Assembly: GCA_027306755.1 (NCBI GenBank)
Contig: DAHUZE010000022.1
Coordinates: 1 to 48,743, forward strand
Direction: 5' to 3'
DNA length: 48,743 nucleotides
Source of the DNA: Acidimicrobiaceae bacterium
Lineage (GTDB): Bacteria > Actinomycetota > Acidimicrobiia > Acidimicrobiales > RAAP-2
The position numbers were made by a program, and so were the translations under genes. The notes under the pieces were generated by a model, which was given only the letters and a program-made list of their open reading frames with translations, had not been told where the DNA came from and searched no databases. Shown here piece by piece: positions 39,700 through 48,642 of this stretch; the first letter of the stretch is position 1, and each line of letters opens with the position of its first letter.

Positions 39700-40866
39700 G
39701 TGCCGGGCACGCCAGAGGCCGGCGGGCGCCTCGGCCCGTTCGCCACGACCATCTTCGCCGAGATGACCGCGCTCGCCGTCGCCACCGGCTCCATCAACCT
39801 GGGCCAGGGGTTCCCCGACACCGACGGGCCGCAGGAGATTGCCGACGCCGCGGTGGCGGCGATCCGCTCCGGAGCCAACCAGTACCCGCCGGGCGCCGGC
39901 ATCCCACGCTTGCGGCAGGCCATTGCCGGCCACCAGCGGCGCTGCTACGGGTTGACTGTGGACCCCGAGGGCGGCGTGCTCGTAACGACCGGGGCGACCG
40001 AGGCCATCGCCGCAGCCCTGATCGGCCTGTGCGAGCCGGGCGACGAGGTCGTGATGTTCGAGCCCTTCTACGACTCCTATGTCGCCTCGGCGGCCATGGC
40101 TGGCGCCGTTCCCCGCATGGTGCGGCTGCATGCGCCGGACTGGCGCTGGGACCCGGCCGACCTCGAGGCGGCGCTGTCGCCGCGCACCCGGATGGTGCTG
40201 CTGAACACCCCGCACAATCCGACGGGGAAGGTCTTCGCGCCCGACGAGCTCGCGGTCGTTGCCCGGGCATGCATCGAGCGCGATCTGGTGTGCGTGACCG
40301 ACGAGGTCTACGAGCACCTCGTGTACGACGGAGCGCACGTTCCGATGGCCACGGTCCCGGGGATGGCGGAGCGCACGGTCACGCTCTCCTCGGCCGGGAA
40401 GACGTTCTCATTCACCGGCTGGAAGATCGGGTGGGCCACCGGCCCCCGTGAGCTGGTGGCACGGGTCCGGGCGGCCAAGCAATTCCTCACCTTCGCCAGC
40501 GGGACGCCGTTCCAGCATGCAGTGGCGGCCGGCCTGGAGGCGGGCGACCGGCTGGTCGCGCCGCTCCGGCAGTCGCTGCAGGATCGCCGGGACCTGTTCT
40601 GCGACGGCCTGGAGGCCCTGGGCCTGGCCGTGTCCCGCCCGGCGGCCACGTACTTCGCCACCACCGACGTGGCGTCCATCGGCGAGGTGGACGCCTACGA
40701 CTTCTGCCGGGCGCTGCCCGGCCGATGCGGAGTGGTGGCGGTGCCCAGCTCCGTCTTCTACCTGGACCCGGGACCGGCCCGGACCCTGGTGCGGTGGGCG
40801 TTCTGCAAACGGCCCGAGGCGCTCGTGGAGGCGCTCGAGCGCTTGGGCTCGGCAGCCGCGGCGTGA
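39700..40866 (+). CDS. Class I/II PLP-dependent aminotransferase (DapC/methionine aminotransferase-like)
   Basis: 388 aa of fold type I: INLGQGFPDTDGP at the N terminus, GANQYPPGAGIPRLRQAIA, TTGATEAIAAAL, NTPHNPTGKVF, TDEVYEHLVYDG, and the PLP lysine in SSAGKTFSFTGWKIGW (Lys234). A conserved Arg near the C terminus (TLVRWAFCK) would bind the substrate carboxylate. Close relatives act as N-succinyldiaminopimelate aminotransferase or methionine/kynurenine aminotransferase; the exact reaction is undecided. It overlaps the PhzF-like gene by GTGA. Confidence 0.88.
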   Translation: MPGTPEAGGRLGPFATTIFAEMTALAVATGSINLGQGFPDTDGPQEIADAAVAAIRSGANQYPPGAGIPRLRQAIAGHQRRCYGLTVDPEGGVLVTTGATEAIAAALIGLCEPGDEVVMFEPFYDSYVASAAMAGAVPRMVRLHAPDWRWDPADLEAALSPRTRMVLLNTPHNPTGKVFAPDELAVVARACIERDLVCVTDEVYEHLVYDGAHVPMATVPGMAERTVTLSSAGKTFSFTGWKIGWATGPRELVARVRAAKQFLTFASGTPFQHAVAAGLEAGDRLVAPLRQSLQDRRDLFCDGLEALGLAVSRPAATYFATTDVASIGEVDAYDFCRALPGRCGVVAVPSSVFYLDPGPARTLVRWAFCKRPEALVEALERLGSAAAA

Positions 40867-41696
40867 CCGTCGCCGCGCCGTCGGTCCCCCTGATATGGGT
40901 CGACGCCTTCTGTGATCGGCCCTTCGGGGGGAACCCGGCGGCCGTGTGCCTGCTCGAGGGACCGGCGCCCGACGATGCCATGCAGGCGCTCGCCTTCGAG
41001 ATCGGCCTGTCGGAGACGGCCTTCGCCTGGCCCGAGGGCGACGGGTACTCGCTGCGGTGGTTCACCCCGCGCGCCGAGGTCGACCTGTGCGGCCACGCCA
41101 CGGTGGCGGCGGCCCATGCCCTGCGGGCGCCCCTCATCGGCGTCCGGCAGCTCCGCTTCCACACCCGCAGCGGGCTCCTCACGGCGGTGCTGGCCGACGA
41201 CGTGGTCGTGCTCGACCTGCCGGCGGACCCGCCGTACCCGGTGGCGGTCCCGCCGGTGCTCGCCGACCGATGGCCCGTCACCGCCGCTGCTGCCGGACGG
41301 TTCGACCTGGTGGTCGAGCTCCCGGACGCAGCTGCTGTGCGGGGGGTCGGCACCCGGGATGCTGCCGAGGCGGCACTCGGGCGCCGGGGGCTGATCGTCA
41401 CCGCCCCGGGCGCCGGGAAGGACGCTGACGACGCTGACTACGTGCTCCGCTTCTTCGCCCCGTCCGTCGGCATACCCGAGGACCCGGTGACCGGATCGGC
41501 CCAATGCACGCTCGGTCCCTATTGGGCGCCGAAGCTCGGGCGCCGGACGATGACGGCGGTCCAGCTGTCCGAGCGCCACGGGGTACTGCAGGTCAGCGTG
41601 GATGGAGAGCGGGTGCAGGTGGGAGGCAAGGCGGTGACCATCTTGGAAGGGGCGGTCACCGGCCGCGCCGCGGCGCGACTGCTCGGGCGGTCATGA
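40863..41696 (+). CDS. PhzF-family isomerase-like protein
   Basis: 277 aa. The signature VDAFCDRPFGGNPAAVCLLEG is followed by the active-site Glu in IGLSETAFAW, then RWFTPRAEVDLCGHATVAAAHAL and DPVTGSAQCTLGPYW, the standard PhzF/diaminopimelate-epimerase-like fold motifs. Most members are uncharacterised isomerases outside phenazine gene clusters, and no phenazine genes are here. It is coupled to the aminotransferase upstream and to the NUDIX gene downstream (ATGA). Confidence 0.9.
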   Translation: MTVAAPSVPLIWVDAFCDRPFGGNPAAVCLLEGPAPDDAMQALAFEIGLSETAFAWPEGDGYSLRWFTPRAEVDLCGHATVAAAHALRAPLIGVRQLRFHTRSGLLTAVLADDVVVLDLPADPPYPVAVPPVLADRWPVTAAAAGRFDLVVELPDAAAVRGVGTRDAAEAALGRRGLIVTAPGAGKDADDADYVLRFFAPSVGIPEDPVTGSAQCTLGPYWAPKLGRRTMTAVQLSERHGVLQVSVDGERVQVGGKAVTILEGAVTGRAAARLLGRS

Positions 41697-42370
41697 CCCC
41701 GGCCTGTGCTATCGATGCGGTCGTGGGCACGAGCGGGCGGGCAGGCGGTGGCGCCGAGGCCGGCAACCCGGCGGCGTCCACCATCCGCCGCGCCGTCCAG
41801 ACGTTCGGGCCGTCCGACGAACGCACCGACGCTGCCAAGGCGCGCTTTCTGGCCGAGCTCGACCGGCTCGACCGCCCCTTCGACCGGAACGCCGATCCGG
41901 TGCATGTCACGGCATCGGCAATCGTGGCGGGGCGGCGCGGCACCGTCCTGCACCTGCACCGCCTGTCTCAGCGGTGGCTGCAGCCCGGCGGCCACGTGGA
42001 CGCGGGCGAGACTCCCGAGGAGGCGGCGCGGCGTGAGACCATCGAGGAGACCGGGTTGGCGGCCGAGCGTCCCGGCGGCGGCCCCCGTCTGGTGCACCTT
42101 GACGTGCACCCCGCGCAGGATCACCTGCACCTGGACCTCCGCTACCTCCTGCTGGCGCCGGACGAGGATCCCGCTCCGGGTCCGGGCGAGAGCCCCCACG
42201 TCCGCTGGTACGGGTGGGAGGAGGCCGAACGGGTGGCGGCCGACGACCCCGGCCTTGTGGCTGCGCTCAGGGCGGCTCGGGCGGCCGCGTCTGGCGGCGG
42301 GGGCCCGGGGGGCGGAAGCGCGGGCGCACCGGCAACCGAGATCGGCAGTGAGGACGCCCATGGCCGATGA
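41693..42370 (+). CDS. NUDIX hydrolase
   Basis: 225 aa. A perfect NUDIX box is present in GHVDAGETPEEAARRETIEETGL (about residues 98-120; Gly, Glu, Arg-Glu and Glu-Glu in register), preceded by VTASAIVAGRRGTVLHLHRLSQRWLQPG. It hydrolyses a nucleoside diphosphate linked to another moiety; the substrate is unspecified. The first 50 residues are Ala/Gly-rich. The end overlaps the zinc-ribbon gene by 11 nt. Confidence 0.9.
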   Translation: MTPACAIDAVVGTSGRAGGGAEAGNPAASTIRRAVQTFGPSDERTDAAKARFLAELDRLDRPFDRNADPVHVTASAIVAGRRGTVLHLHRLSQRWLQPGGHVDAGETPEEAARRETIEETGLAAERPGGGPRLVHLDVHPAQDHLHLDLRYLLLAPDEDPAPGPGESPHVRWYGWEEAERVAADDPGLVAALRAARAAASGGGGPGGGSAGAPATEIGSEDAHGR

Positions 42371-43109
42371 CAGCGCCGCGGCGCTCCTGGCGCTCCTGTG
42401 CGTCCAGGATCTGGACACCGCCGTCGCCCAGCTTCACCACCGCCGGGCGGCGCTCCCGGAACGCCAGCAGCTCGCCGAGGTGAGCGCCTCTCTGGCGGAT
42501 GTCGGGCGGCGGGAGGAGGAGCTCCAAGCGACCCGGGCCGGCGTGGCACGTCAGCAGGCCGACATGGAGCAGCAGCTCGCCGCAATCGGAGCCCGCCGCC
42601 GGGCCATCGAGCAGCGCATGTACGCCGCCCGGGGCGCCTCGGCGCGGGACCTGCAGGCAATGGACGAGGAGATTCGCCAGCTCGGGCACCGCGTGGAGGA
42701 GATGGAGGACGCGGAGCTGGAGTTGATGGTGGCGCTGGAGCCCTTGGACGCCGAGCTCGCCGGCCTGCACGCCGAGCACGGCCGGCTGGAGGGGCTCGCC
42801 GGGTCGCTCGCCGGAGAGGTGGCTGCGGCCGAGGAGGAGATCGACCGGGAGCTCGAGGAGCAGGAGGCGGAGCGGCGGGCGGCCGCGGGCGGCGTCCCGC
42901 CGGACCTGCTGGGGCGCTACGAATCGCTGCGGGGCCGCCTGGGCGGCATCGGTGCTGCCCGGCTCGTTGGCAACCGATGCAGCGGATGTCATCTGGAGCT
43001 TCCGTCGATGGAAGTCGACCGGATCCACCGACTGGCGCCGGGCGCGGTCGTCACGTGCGAGCAGTGCGGTCGGATCCTCGTTCCCCAGTCCGGAACCGGC
43101 GGCGCCTGA
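42360..43109 (+). CDS. Coiled-coil/C4 zinc-ribbon protein (Rv2229c-like)
   Basis: 249 aa: a long antiparallel coiled-coil hairpin (about 10-185, heptads such as LAEVSASLADVGRREEELQ and MDEEIRQLGHRVEEMEDAEL) and a C-terminal zinc ribbon with CSGC and CEQC. This is the CT398/Rv2229c-type family, thought to be a nucleic-acid or protein adaptor. A gtgagga site precedes ATG 42360. The next gene is a histidine phosphatase, the same order as in mycobacteria. Confidence 0.88.
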   Translation: MADDSAAALLALLCVQDLDTAVAQLHHRRAALPERQQLAEVSASLADVGRREEELQATRAGVARQQADMEQQLAAIGARRRAIEQRMYAARGASARDLQAMDEEIRQLGHRVEEMEDAELELMVALEPLDAELAGLHAEHGRLEGLAGSLAGEVAAAEEEIDRELEEQEAERRAAAGGVPPDLLGRYESLRGRLGGIGAARLVGNRCSGCHLELPSMEVDRIHRLAPGAVVTCEQCGRILVPQSGTGGA

Positions 43110-43111
43110 GG

Positions 43112-43687
43112 GTGCTGCTCCTGGTCCGCCACGGCGAGGCCACCGCCAACGTGCACGGCGTCCTCCTCGGGCGCACCGACGTCCCCCTCACCCAACTGGG
43201 GCAGCGGCAGGCCGAAGCGCTCCGCCCGCTGGTTCCCGAGGGGTCGGCCGTCGTCTCGAGCCCCCTCCAGCGGGCGCGGGCCACTGCGGAGGCGCTGGCC
43301 TTGCGCCGCCAGGTCGAGATCGACCGCCGCTGGATCGAGCTCGACTACGGCGAGCACGAGGGCGCCGCACCCGGGGACCTGCCCGACGAGCTATGGCGGC
43401 GATGGCGCGCCGATCCGGGATTCCGGCCGGCCGGAGGAGAGTCCCTGGCAGATGTGGGAGCCCGCGTGCGGGAAGCCTGCGAGGAGCTCTTCGCACCCGG
43501 GGGAAGGGCGCGGCGGGAAGACGTCGTGGTGGTGAGCCACGTCTCGCCGATCAAGGCCGCCGTCGCATGGGCGCTCGGCATTCCCGATGAGGCCGCCTGG
43601 CGCATGCACCTCTCCACCGGCTCGCTCACCCGGGTGGACTGGGGGACCGGTGCGCCGTTGCTCCGGGCCTACAACGTGGTGCCGTGA
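43112..43687 (+). CDS. Histidine phosphatase (phosphoglycerate mutase-like)
   Basis: 191 aa: catalytic LLVRHGEATAN, the second Arg in SSPLQRARATAEAL, the acid in WIELDYGEHEG and the second His in VVSHVSPIKAAV. This is the RHG/CobC-like branch, acting on phosphate esters. In mycobacteria the corresponding gene (Rv2228c) is fused to an RNase HI domain; here the phosphatase stands alone. GTG start 2 nt after the zinc-ribbon stop. Confidence 0.88.
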   Translation: MLLLVRHGEATANVHGVLLGRTDVPLTQLGQRQAEALRPLVPEGSAVVSSPLQRARATAEALALRRQVEIDRRWIELDYGEHEGAAPGDLPDELWRRWRADPGFRPAGGESLADVGARVREACEELFAPGGRARREDVVVVSHVSPIKAAVAWALGIPDEAAWRMHLSTGSLTRVDWGTGAPLLRAYNVVP

Positions 43688-43787
43688 AGCGGCCGTGCCC
43701 GGCGACGTCTCCTGCAACCCGGGAGTAACGTCGACCGGAGCACGGGCGCGGGAGGCGGCGACGACCCGGGCGGGAGGGGGCGTTTCG

Positions 43788-44320
43788 ATGGCTGAGGCGA
43801 CCACGAGGCCGGCGGCACTGCGTGCAACGCGATCGGGCTTCGCGAAGTGACCTTCCAGAGCATCACCGACATGGCCCCGGCGCGGCGATCGCCGCGTCGA
43901 TCCAGGCGGGCGCCGCGTGGGCAGGCGGCGCCCTTCCCCTGGCGGTGCTGCTGGCACTCGTCGCGTCCGTCCTGTGCGCCGTCTGCGTCGGCGAGCTTGC
44001 ATCGCGCCTGCCGCCGTCCGGTTCCGTCGCCACCTATGCGTCCCGGGGCCTGCACCCGTGGGCCGGCTTCCTCATGGGCTGGGGTTACAACATCGCCGCA
44101 GCGCTCATTGCGCCCCTCGTCCTGGTCCAGTTCGGCTTCACGGTCGCCGCGACGCTCCATCCGAGTGGTCCGCGTATCCCGCAAACCTGCGGTGGCCATG
44201 GGCGCGCGCTGGCGCGGCGGTCATCTTCGCCTCCGGCATCCTGGGCGTCCAGGCGTCCGCACGGCTGGGCTCGGTCCTGGGCGCGTTCGCAATCACCGTG
44301 TACACGTCCGCGGCACACCG
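43788..44320 (+). pseudogene. APC-family amino-acid permease, N-terminal remnant
   Basis: ATG 43788 follows a gggaggggg site. The family sequence can be rebuilt only across three frames: [15 protein letters not shown], then [20 protein letters not shown] through [40 protein letters not shown], then [12 protein letters not shown] and [26 protein letters not shown]. Shifts occur near 43830, 43877 and 44165. Only the first four or so helices remain; the sequence then passes into a methionine-synthase fragment. Confidence 0.8.
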
Positions 44321-44344
44321 GGGGATCACCGGTGTCCTCGCCGG

Positions 44345-44890
44345 GTCGGCCGCGCGGGCGTCGTGGCGGGCCGGGAAGACGACCGAGGAGGAGTACCGTC
44401 GGGCGCTCGAGGCCGAGATCGACCGGGTCGTCGACCTCCAAGGGGAGCTCGGTCTCGACGTGCTCGTCCACGGCGAGCCCGAGCGCAACGACATGGTCCG
44501 CTACTTCGCCGCCTCGATTCGCGGCTTCGTGCTGCCCGAAGCCGGCTGGGTCCAGTCCTGCGGCTCTCGTTGCGTGCGCCCCCCGATCCTCTTCGGCGAC
44601 GTCGCCCGCCCCGAGCCGCTCACCGTCACCTGGACCGCCTACGCGGCCACCCGCACGACCAGGCCCCTGAAGGCCATGCTCACTGGGCCGGGCGTGCCGA
44701 GTACCTGGCGTGGGCGACGCGCGCCTTTCGCCTCGCCAGCTCGGCCGCCTTGCCGGCCACGCAGGTGCACACCCACATGTGCTACGCCGAGCTGGCCGAC
44801 GTGGTGGACGTGCTCGCCGAGCTCGACTTCGATGTGGCGTCCTTCGAGGCGGCGCGCTCGGCCACGGCCCTCCTCCCGGGCGCTCGCCAA
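44345..44890 (+). pseudogene. Cobalamin-independent methionine synthase (MetE), internal fragment
   Basis: The reading [21 protein letters not shown] and [20 protein letters not shown], then [20 protein letters not shown] and MLTGP, is the MetE C-terminal catalytic domain. After MLTGP the sequence jumps to [11 protein letters not shown] and [22 protein letters not shown] in another frame. The stretch between, which normally carries DEPA and REGLP, is gone. The zinc ligands in HTHMC remain, but the C-terminal ligand Cys is lost, so no active enzyme is possible. Confidence 0.85.
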
Positions 44891-45039
44891 CATGGTCGCA
44901 GCCGCCCGCCAGGTTCGAGCCGAGCTGGTCGGCGAGACGCGGCAGCGAGGGTCGGCGGAGGGCGCCGCCAGGGGAACGCTCGGCGACGCGGGCCGTCCGT
45001 GACCGGCCTCGCCGTGTGCTCGGTCCGGGTCGCCGGGCC

Positions 45040-45517
45040 AGCCGCACACGTGCGGGAGCTCGGGACGGCGCACCGCCAGGGAGCCCGCTCGGTCCACCAG
45101 CTCGAGATCCTCCCCGATCCCACCAACCGTCTGCAGCGAGGAAAACCCCTGGCGGACGTGGCCGAGGCTCCTGCGCATCTACCCCGCCCACGAGGAGGGC
45201 GGGGAGCGGCTCTTCTCGGTGTCGACCGCCGAGCTCGTCGGAGACGGCGACGGGCACGTGTTGGAGCTGCGCGCCGACCAGGTGCGCGCCGATGCCTCGG
45301 CCTGGCGTTGACCGACCGGGGCACCGTCGCCGTCGACGCCGGGTGGGAGACGGACGTCGAAGGGGTCTTCGCCTGCGGGGACGCCGTGAAGGGCCAGAGC
45401 CTGGTGGTGCGGGCGATCGCCGAGGGCAGGGTGGCGGCGGCGGCTGTCGACCGCCGCCTCATGGGGACGAGCGACCTCCCGGCGCCGGTGGTCCCAGGAC
45501 AGCTCCCTCTCCGTTGA
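45040..45517 (+). pseudogene. Glutamate synthase small subunit (GltD), C-terminal remnant
   Basis: The reading [20 protein letters not shown], then (frame change) [33 protein letters not shown], then (frame change) [43 protein letters not shown] reproduces the last third of GltD. That includes the second nucleotide-binding segment with FACGD. The N-terminal two thirds, including the iron-sulfur region, are absent. Confidence 0.82.
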
Positions 45518-45562
45518 GCCGCTGCACAACGCCTGGACCGAGAAAGGAAGGATAAGACGGAG

Positions 45563-46477
45563 ATGGACATTGGTCGGATCGGGATCTGGACGTCGGCCCT
45601 CGACCGCCAGAGAGCGCTGGTCGTCCGGCGGGCCGCACGCGAGATCGAGCGGCTCGGGTATGGCGCGCTGTGGGTCGGCGAGGCGAGCCAGCGCGAGGCT
45701 TTCGCCAATGCGTCGCTGCTCCTGTCGGCGACCGACCAGCTGGTGGTGGCGACCGGCATCGCCAACATCTGGGCCCGTGATCCGATGGCCATGGCCGCCG
45801 GGCAGCGCACCCTGGCCGAGGCATGGGGTGGCCGCTTCCTCCTCGGTCTGGGCGTGAGCCACGACCGCCTGGTCGAGCCCCGGGGCCATCGCTACGAACG
45901 ACCGCTCACCGCCATGCGCCACTACCTGGACGCCATGGACCAGGCGCCGTACCGGGCGCCGCTGCCCGACTCGGTGACCCTGACCCGGGTGCTTGGGGCC
46001 CTGCGCCCTCGCATGCTGGCGCTGGCGTCCGAACGCGCCGGCGGTGCCCACCCCTACCTCGTCCCCGTCGAGCACACCGAACGGGCACGCCGGATCCTCG
46101 GCCCGGGGAAGCTGCTCTGCCCCGAGGTGGCGGTCGTGGTCACCTCCGACCGCCAGGTCGCCCGGCGCGTCGCCAGAGCGCACCTCGACGCGTATCTCCG
46201 GCTCGCCAACTACCGGAGCAACTTGGCAGATCTCGGCTTCACCGACCGGGACCTGGTGGGAGGCGGCAGCGACCGTCTTGTCGACGCCCTGGTGGCTTGG
46301 GGACCCGCGCCGCGGGTTGCCCGCCGAGTCGACGCGCATCTCGACGCTGGTGCCGACCACGTCGCCATCCAGGTGCTCACGCCGAGCCCCGATCGCCTGC
46401 CGATCGAGGAGTGGGCCGAGCTGGCCGTTGCTTTGGCGCTCGATCCACGCCCGGCCTCCCCACCGGCGGAGCGGTGA
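45563..46477 (+). CDS. LLM-class F420-dependent oxidoreductase
   Basis: 304 aa with the luciferase-like TIM-barrel pattern: MDIGRIGIWTSALDR, EIERLGYGALWVGEASQREAF, VATGIANIWARDPMAMAAGQRTLAE, RFLLGLGVSHDRLV and RGHRYERPLTAMRHYLDAM. It resembles the TIGR03620-type actinobacterial F420-dependent family. It should transfer a hydride between F420 and an unknown substrate in the cytosol. The start has good upstream purine-rich sequence (ggaaggataagacggag). It is intact and lies between two graveyard regions. Confidence 0.88.
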   Translation: MDIGRIGIWTSALDRQRALVVRRAAREIERLGYGALWVGEASQREAFANASLLLSATDQLVVATGIANIWARDPMAMAAGQRTLAEAWGGRFLLGLGVSHDRLVEPRGHRYERPLTAMRHYLDAMDQAPYRAPLPDSVTLTRVLGALRPRMLALASERAGGAHPYLVPVEHTERARRILGPGKLLCPEVAVVVTSDRQVARRVARAHLDAYLRLANYRSNLADLGFTDRDLVGGGSDRLVDALVAWGPAPRVARRVDAHLDAGADHVAIQVLTPSPDRLPIEEWAELAVALALDPRPASPPAER

Positions 46478-46593
46478 GATTGGTCCAGGCGCTCGAGGGG
46501 AGCCGGTAGGCGCCCTGACATGGCTCTACGAACGATCGCCCCCGCCACTGAGGTGGTCGCCGCCAGCCTGGCAGACCTCGGGCTGATCCGACT

Positions 46594-47085
46594 GTGACGC
46601 CTGCCTGGCTCTACGACCTGGCGCTGTGCCTGCACCTGCTCGGCGCCTTCTCGCTCGTATCGGGCACGGTCGTCGCCGCGATGGGCTTCGAGGCGGCGCG
46701 GCGACGGAGCAGCTGTGCCGAGATGGCCCTCCTGCTCGGTCTCGCCCGCATCGGCGCCATGCTGGTAGCCGGAGGGCTGCTGTTCGCCGCCGGCTTCGGG
46801 CTGTGGCTGGTTGCCCTCGGGCACTGGGGCTACGGCACGCCCTGGGTCGACGCGGCGATCGGCCTCCTCGCCCTGGTCGCCGCGATCGGGTCGGTGGGTG
46901 GGCAACGGCCCAAGCAGGCCCGCAAGCTCGCCACCGCCTTGGCCGCCCAGGACCTCCCACCGAATGCAGAGTTGCGCGCCCTTCTGGGCGACCGGCGGGC
47001 ACTCGTCCTTAACTACCTGGCGACGATGGCGCTCCTGGCCATCATCGTCCTCATGGTCGTAAAGCCCGGCTCACCGCACCAGTAG
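46594..47085 (+). CDS. DUF2269-like integral membrane protein
   Basis: 163 aa with four hydrophobic helices: YDLALCLHLLGAFSLVSGTVVAAMGF, LARIGAMLVAGGLLFAAGFGLWLVAL, PWVDAAIGLLALVAAIGS and LNYLATMALLAIIVLMVV. The N-terminal His within the first helix and the overall layout fit DUF2269-type membrane proteins of unknown role. GTG start with no clear ribosome-binding site. No operon partner: remnants follow it. Confidence 0.7.
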   Translation: MTPAWLYDLALCLHLLGAFSLVSGTVVAAMGFEAARRRSSCAEMALLLGLARIGAMLVAGGLLFAAGFGLWLVALGHWGYGTPWVDAAIGLLALVAAIGSVGGQRPKQARKLATALAAQDLPPNAELRALLGDRRALVLNYLATMALLAIIVLMVVKPGSPHQ

Positions 47086-47179
47086 CCGGCGCCCGGCGCG
47101 GACCACGTCCCGGCGCAAAGATCTGCGGAAGCCGGCGGCCGGATGCCGGCAGCGATGCCGCAGATGGCCGTTCAGGCCC

Positions 47180-47312
47180 GGCACCGCGGAGATCGGGCGG
47201 CGGCGCAAGGAGCTCGCACCCGAGATCCACGACGCCTTGAACGGTTCAGCCGGGCGGTGTTCAGCCCCGGCGCCCTGCCGGAGAAGACCAAGCAGCTGAT
47301 CGCCGTCGCCGG
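47180..47312 (+). pseudogene. Carboxymuconolactone decarboxylase-like fragment
   Basis: RRKELAPEIHDA and, one base out of frame, ERFSRAVFSPGALPEKTKQLIAVA match the N-terminal part of AhpD/CMD-like proteins. The catalytic CxxC-H region is missing. It joins directly to aconitase sequence. Confidence 0.6.
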
Positions 47313-47876
47313 GACCCTCCACACCGACCTCGTGCACGACCCGCTGGGGACCGATCGCGACGGCCAGCCCGTGCACCTGCTGGACATCTGGCCGAACGAA
47401 CGGGAGATCGACGAGGTGGTGAGCCGCTGCCTGCAGGCGGACATGTTCGCCAAGGACCTGCGGGAGCGATCAAGGCCGACTCACCTGCCGGTCGGTACCT
47501 CACCGAGCACGGCGTCGGCCGGCGCGTCCACCGCTCCAACCTCATCGGCAGGGGGTGCTGCCGTTGCAGTTCCCCGAAGGTCACAGCGCCAGCTCGCTCG
47601 GCCTCACCGGCGAGGAGACCTTCGAGATCACCGGCATCGACGGCTTCAACGAGGTCGGCGTCCCCGCCACGGTGCGCGTCGATGCCGGAGGGATGGTCTT
47701 CGATGCCGTGGTGCGCGTCGAGACGCCCGCCGAGGCCGCCTACTACCGTCACGGCGGGATCCTGCCTTACGTGCTGCGCCAGCTGCTTGGCGACAGCCCA
47801 CCCGTTACCCACGCGCCCTGGCGTGCCGCGCGCCCTGATCGTCAGGCCCAGCGAGCGACCGAGACGGTCGGATGCT
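47313..47876 (+). pseudogene. Aconitate hydratase (AcnA), C-terminal remnant with internal deletions
   Basis: Pieces read VHDPLGTDRDGQPVHLLDIWP and EIDEVVSRCLQADMFAKDLRER, then AIKADSPAGRYLTEHGVGRR, then [40 protein letters not shown] and YYRHGGILPYVLRQLLG. These are AcnA domain 4 blocks in the right order, but the segments between them are missing and the frame changes. Not functional. Confidence 0.8.
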
Positions 47877-48094
47877 GATGAGTGCCCGAGTCCCTGGCTT
47901 CAGGGCCGTGGCGAAGGCTACGGGTTTGGTTGTGCGTCCGACCAGGGCAGTGCTGCACAGGCGAGGCGCGCCGGCCGATCCTCCGCTGTCGGCTTGCAGT
48001 TCGCACTGCATCCCTATCCTTCCCTGAGACCGACCGGCACCAGAACCTCTCGAACGTTGTTACGGATGCCCAACGCCATCCGGGCGAGCGCGGT

Positions 48095-48365
48095 CCGCCG
48101 ACCTCCTCATCGATCTGAATCAGGAACCCCTTGAGCTCGGCGGCCCGGCGGGGCTACTTGAGCGAGCCGATCACCCTGCCAGTCGCCAAGTCCAAGGCGG
48201 TGAACAACGGGGTGGTGTGGTGGTGGCGGACGTAGTCGTGGGATCTCCTCTCGGAGGTGGCGGGCGTCATCGACAGGATCGGCTGGAAGCGGGTGAGCGC
48301 CTGGATCCGGGACTTCTCGTCGACGCGGAGCGCCACTCCTTGGGCTTCTCTTCCGGGGTCACTAC
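48095..48365 (-). mobile_element. IS630-family transposase fragment
   Basis: The minus-strand reading GVALRVDEKSRIQALTRFQPILSMTPATSERRSHDYVRH.. then TTPLFTALDLATGRVIGSLK is the DDE core of IS630 transposases, with the first catalytic Asp in VDEKS. A stop interrupts it, and the continuation AAELKGFLIQIDEEV follows in frame. The N-terminal HTH part and the last catalytic Glu region are absent; no inverted repeats were found. Confidence 0.75.
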
Positions 48366-48642
48366 CACCGTCTGCCCGGCGAGAGAGGTTCAGGAGGTTC
48401 GGTGGAGGTGCCCCGCCGGTTGTTCGCCTATCGCGCGCGGACGCCCGAGCACCCGCCGTCTTGATGCCGAGCAGGTGGTCACCGCTGCCCGCTGCCACGC
48501 AGACTGCCATGAAGCCCCGAATGCTCCGGTCGGCCCTTTCGGGGTGTAAGCGTTGGCGCTCAGGCCCGGTATGTCGAGCAGCCGGATACCGACGGTGGGC
48601 GTCGGCGGCTCATCGATGTCGTCCCTCGACCCCTTGGTGTCG
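48366..48642. other. No recognisable gene
   Basis: About 280 nt in which neither strand gives a recognisable protein; likely debris around the IS630 fragment. Confidence 0.45.

Noticed and set aside
41706-42350. Extended plus-strand frame joined to the zinc-ribbon gene
   Set aside because: The 5' part is an out-of-frame reading of the NUDIX gene; the zinc-ribbon protein starts at ATG 42360 with a ribosome-binding site.
43847-45517. 556-codon plus-strand frame as a single fusion protein
   Set aside because: It is a chance open frame that crosses permease, MetE and GltD remnants and reads true family sequence only at its end.
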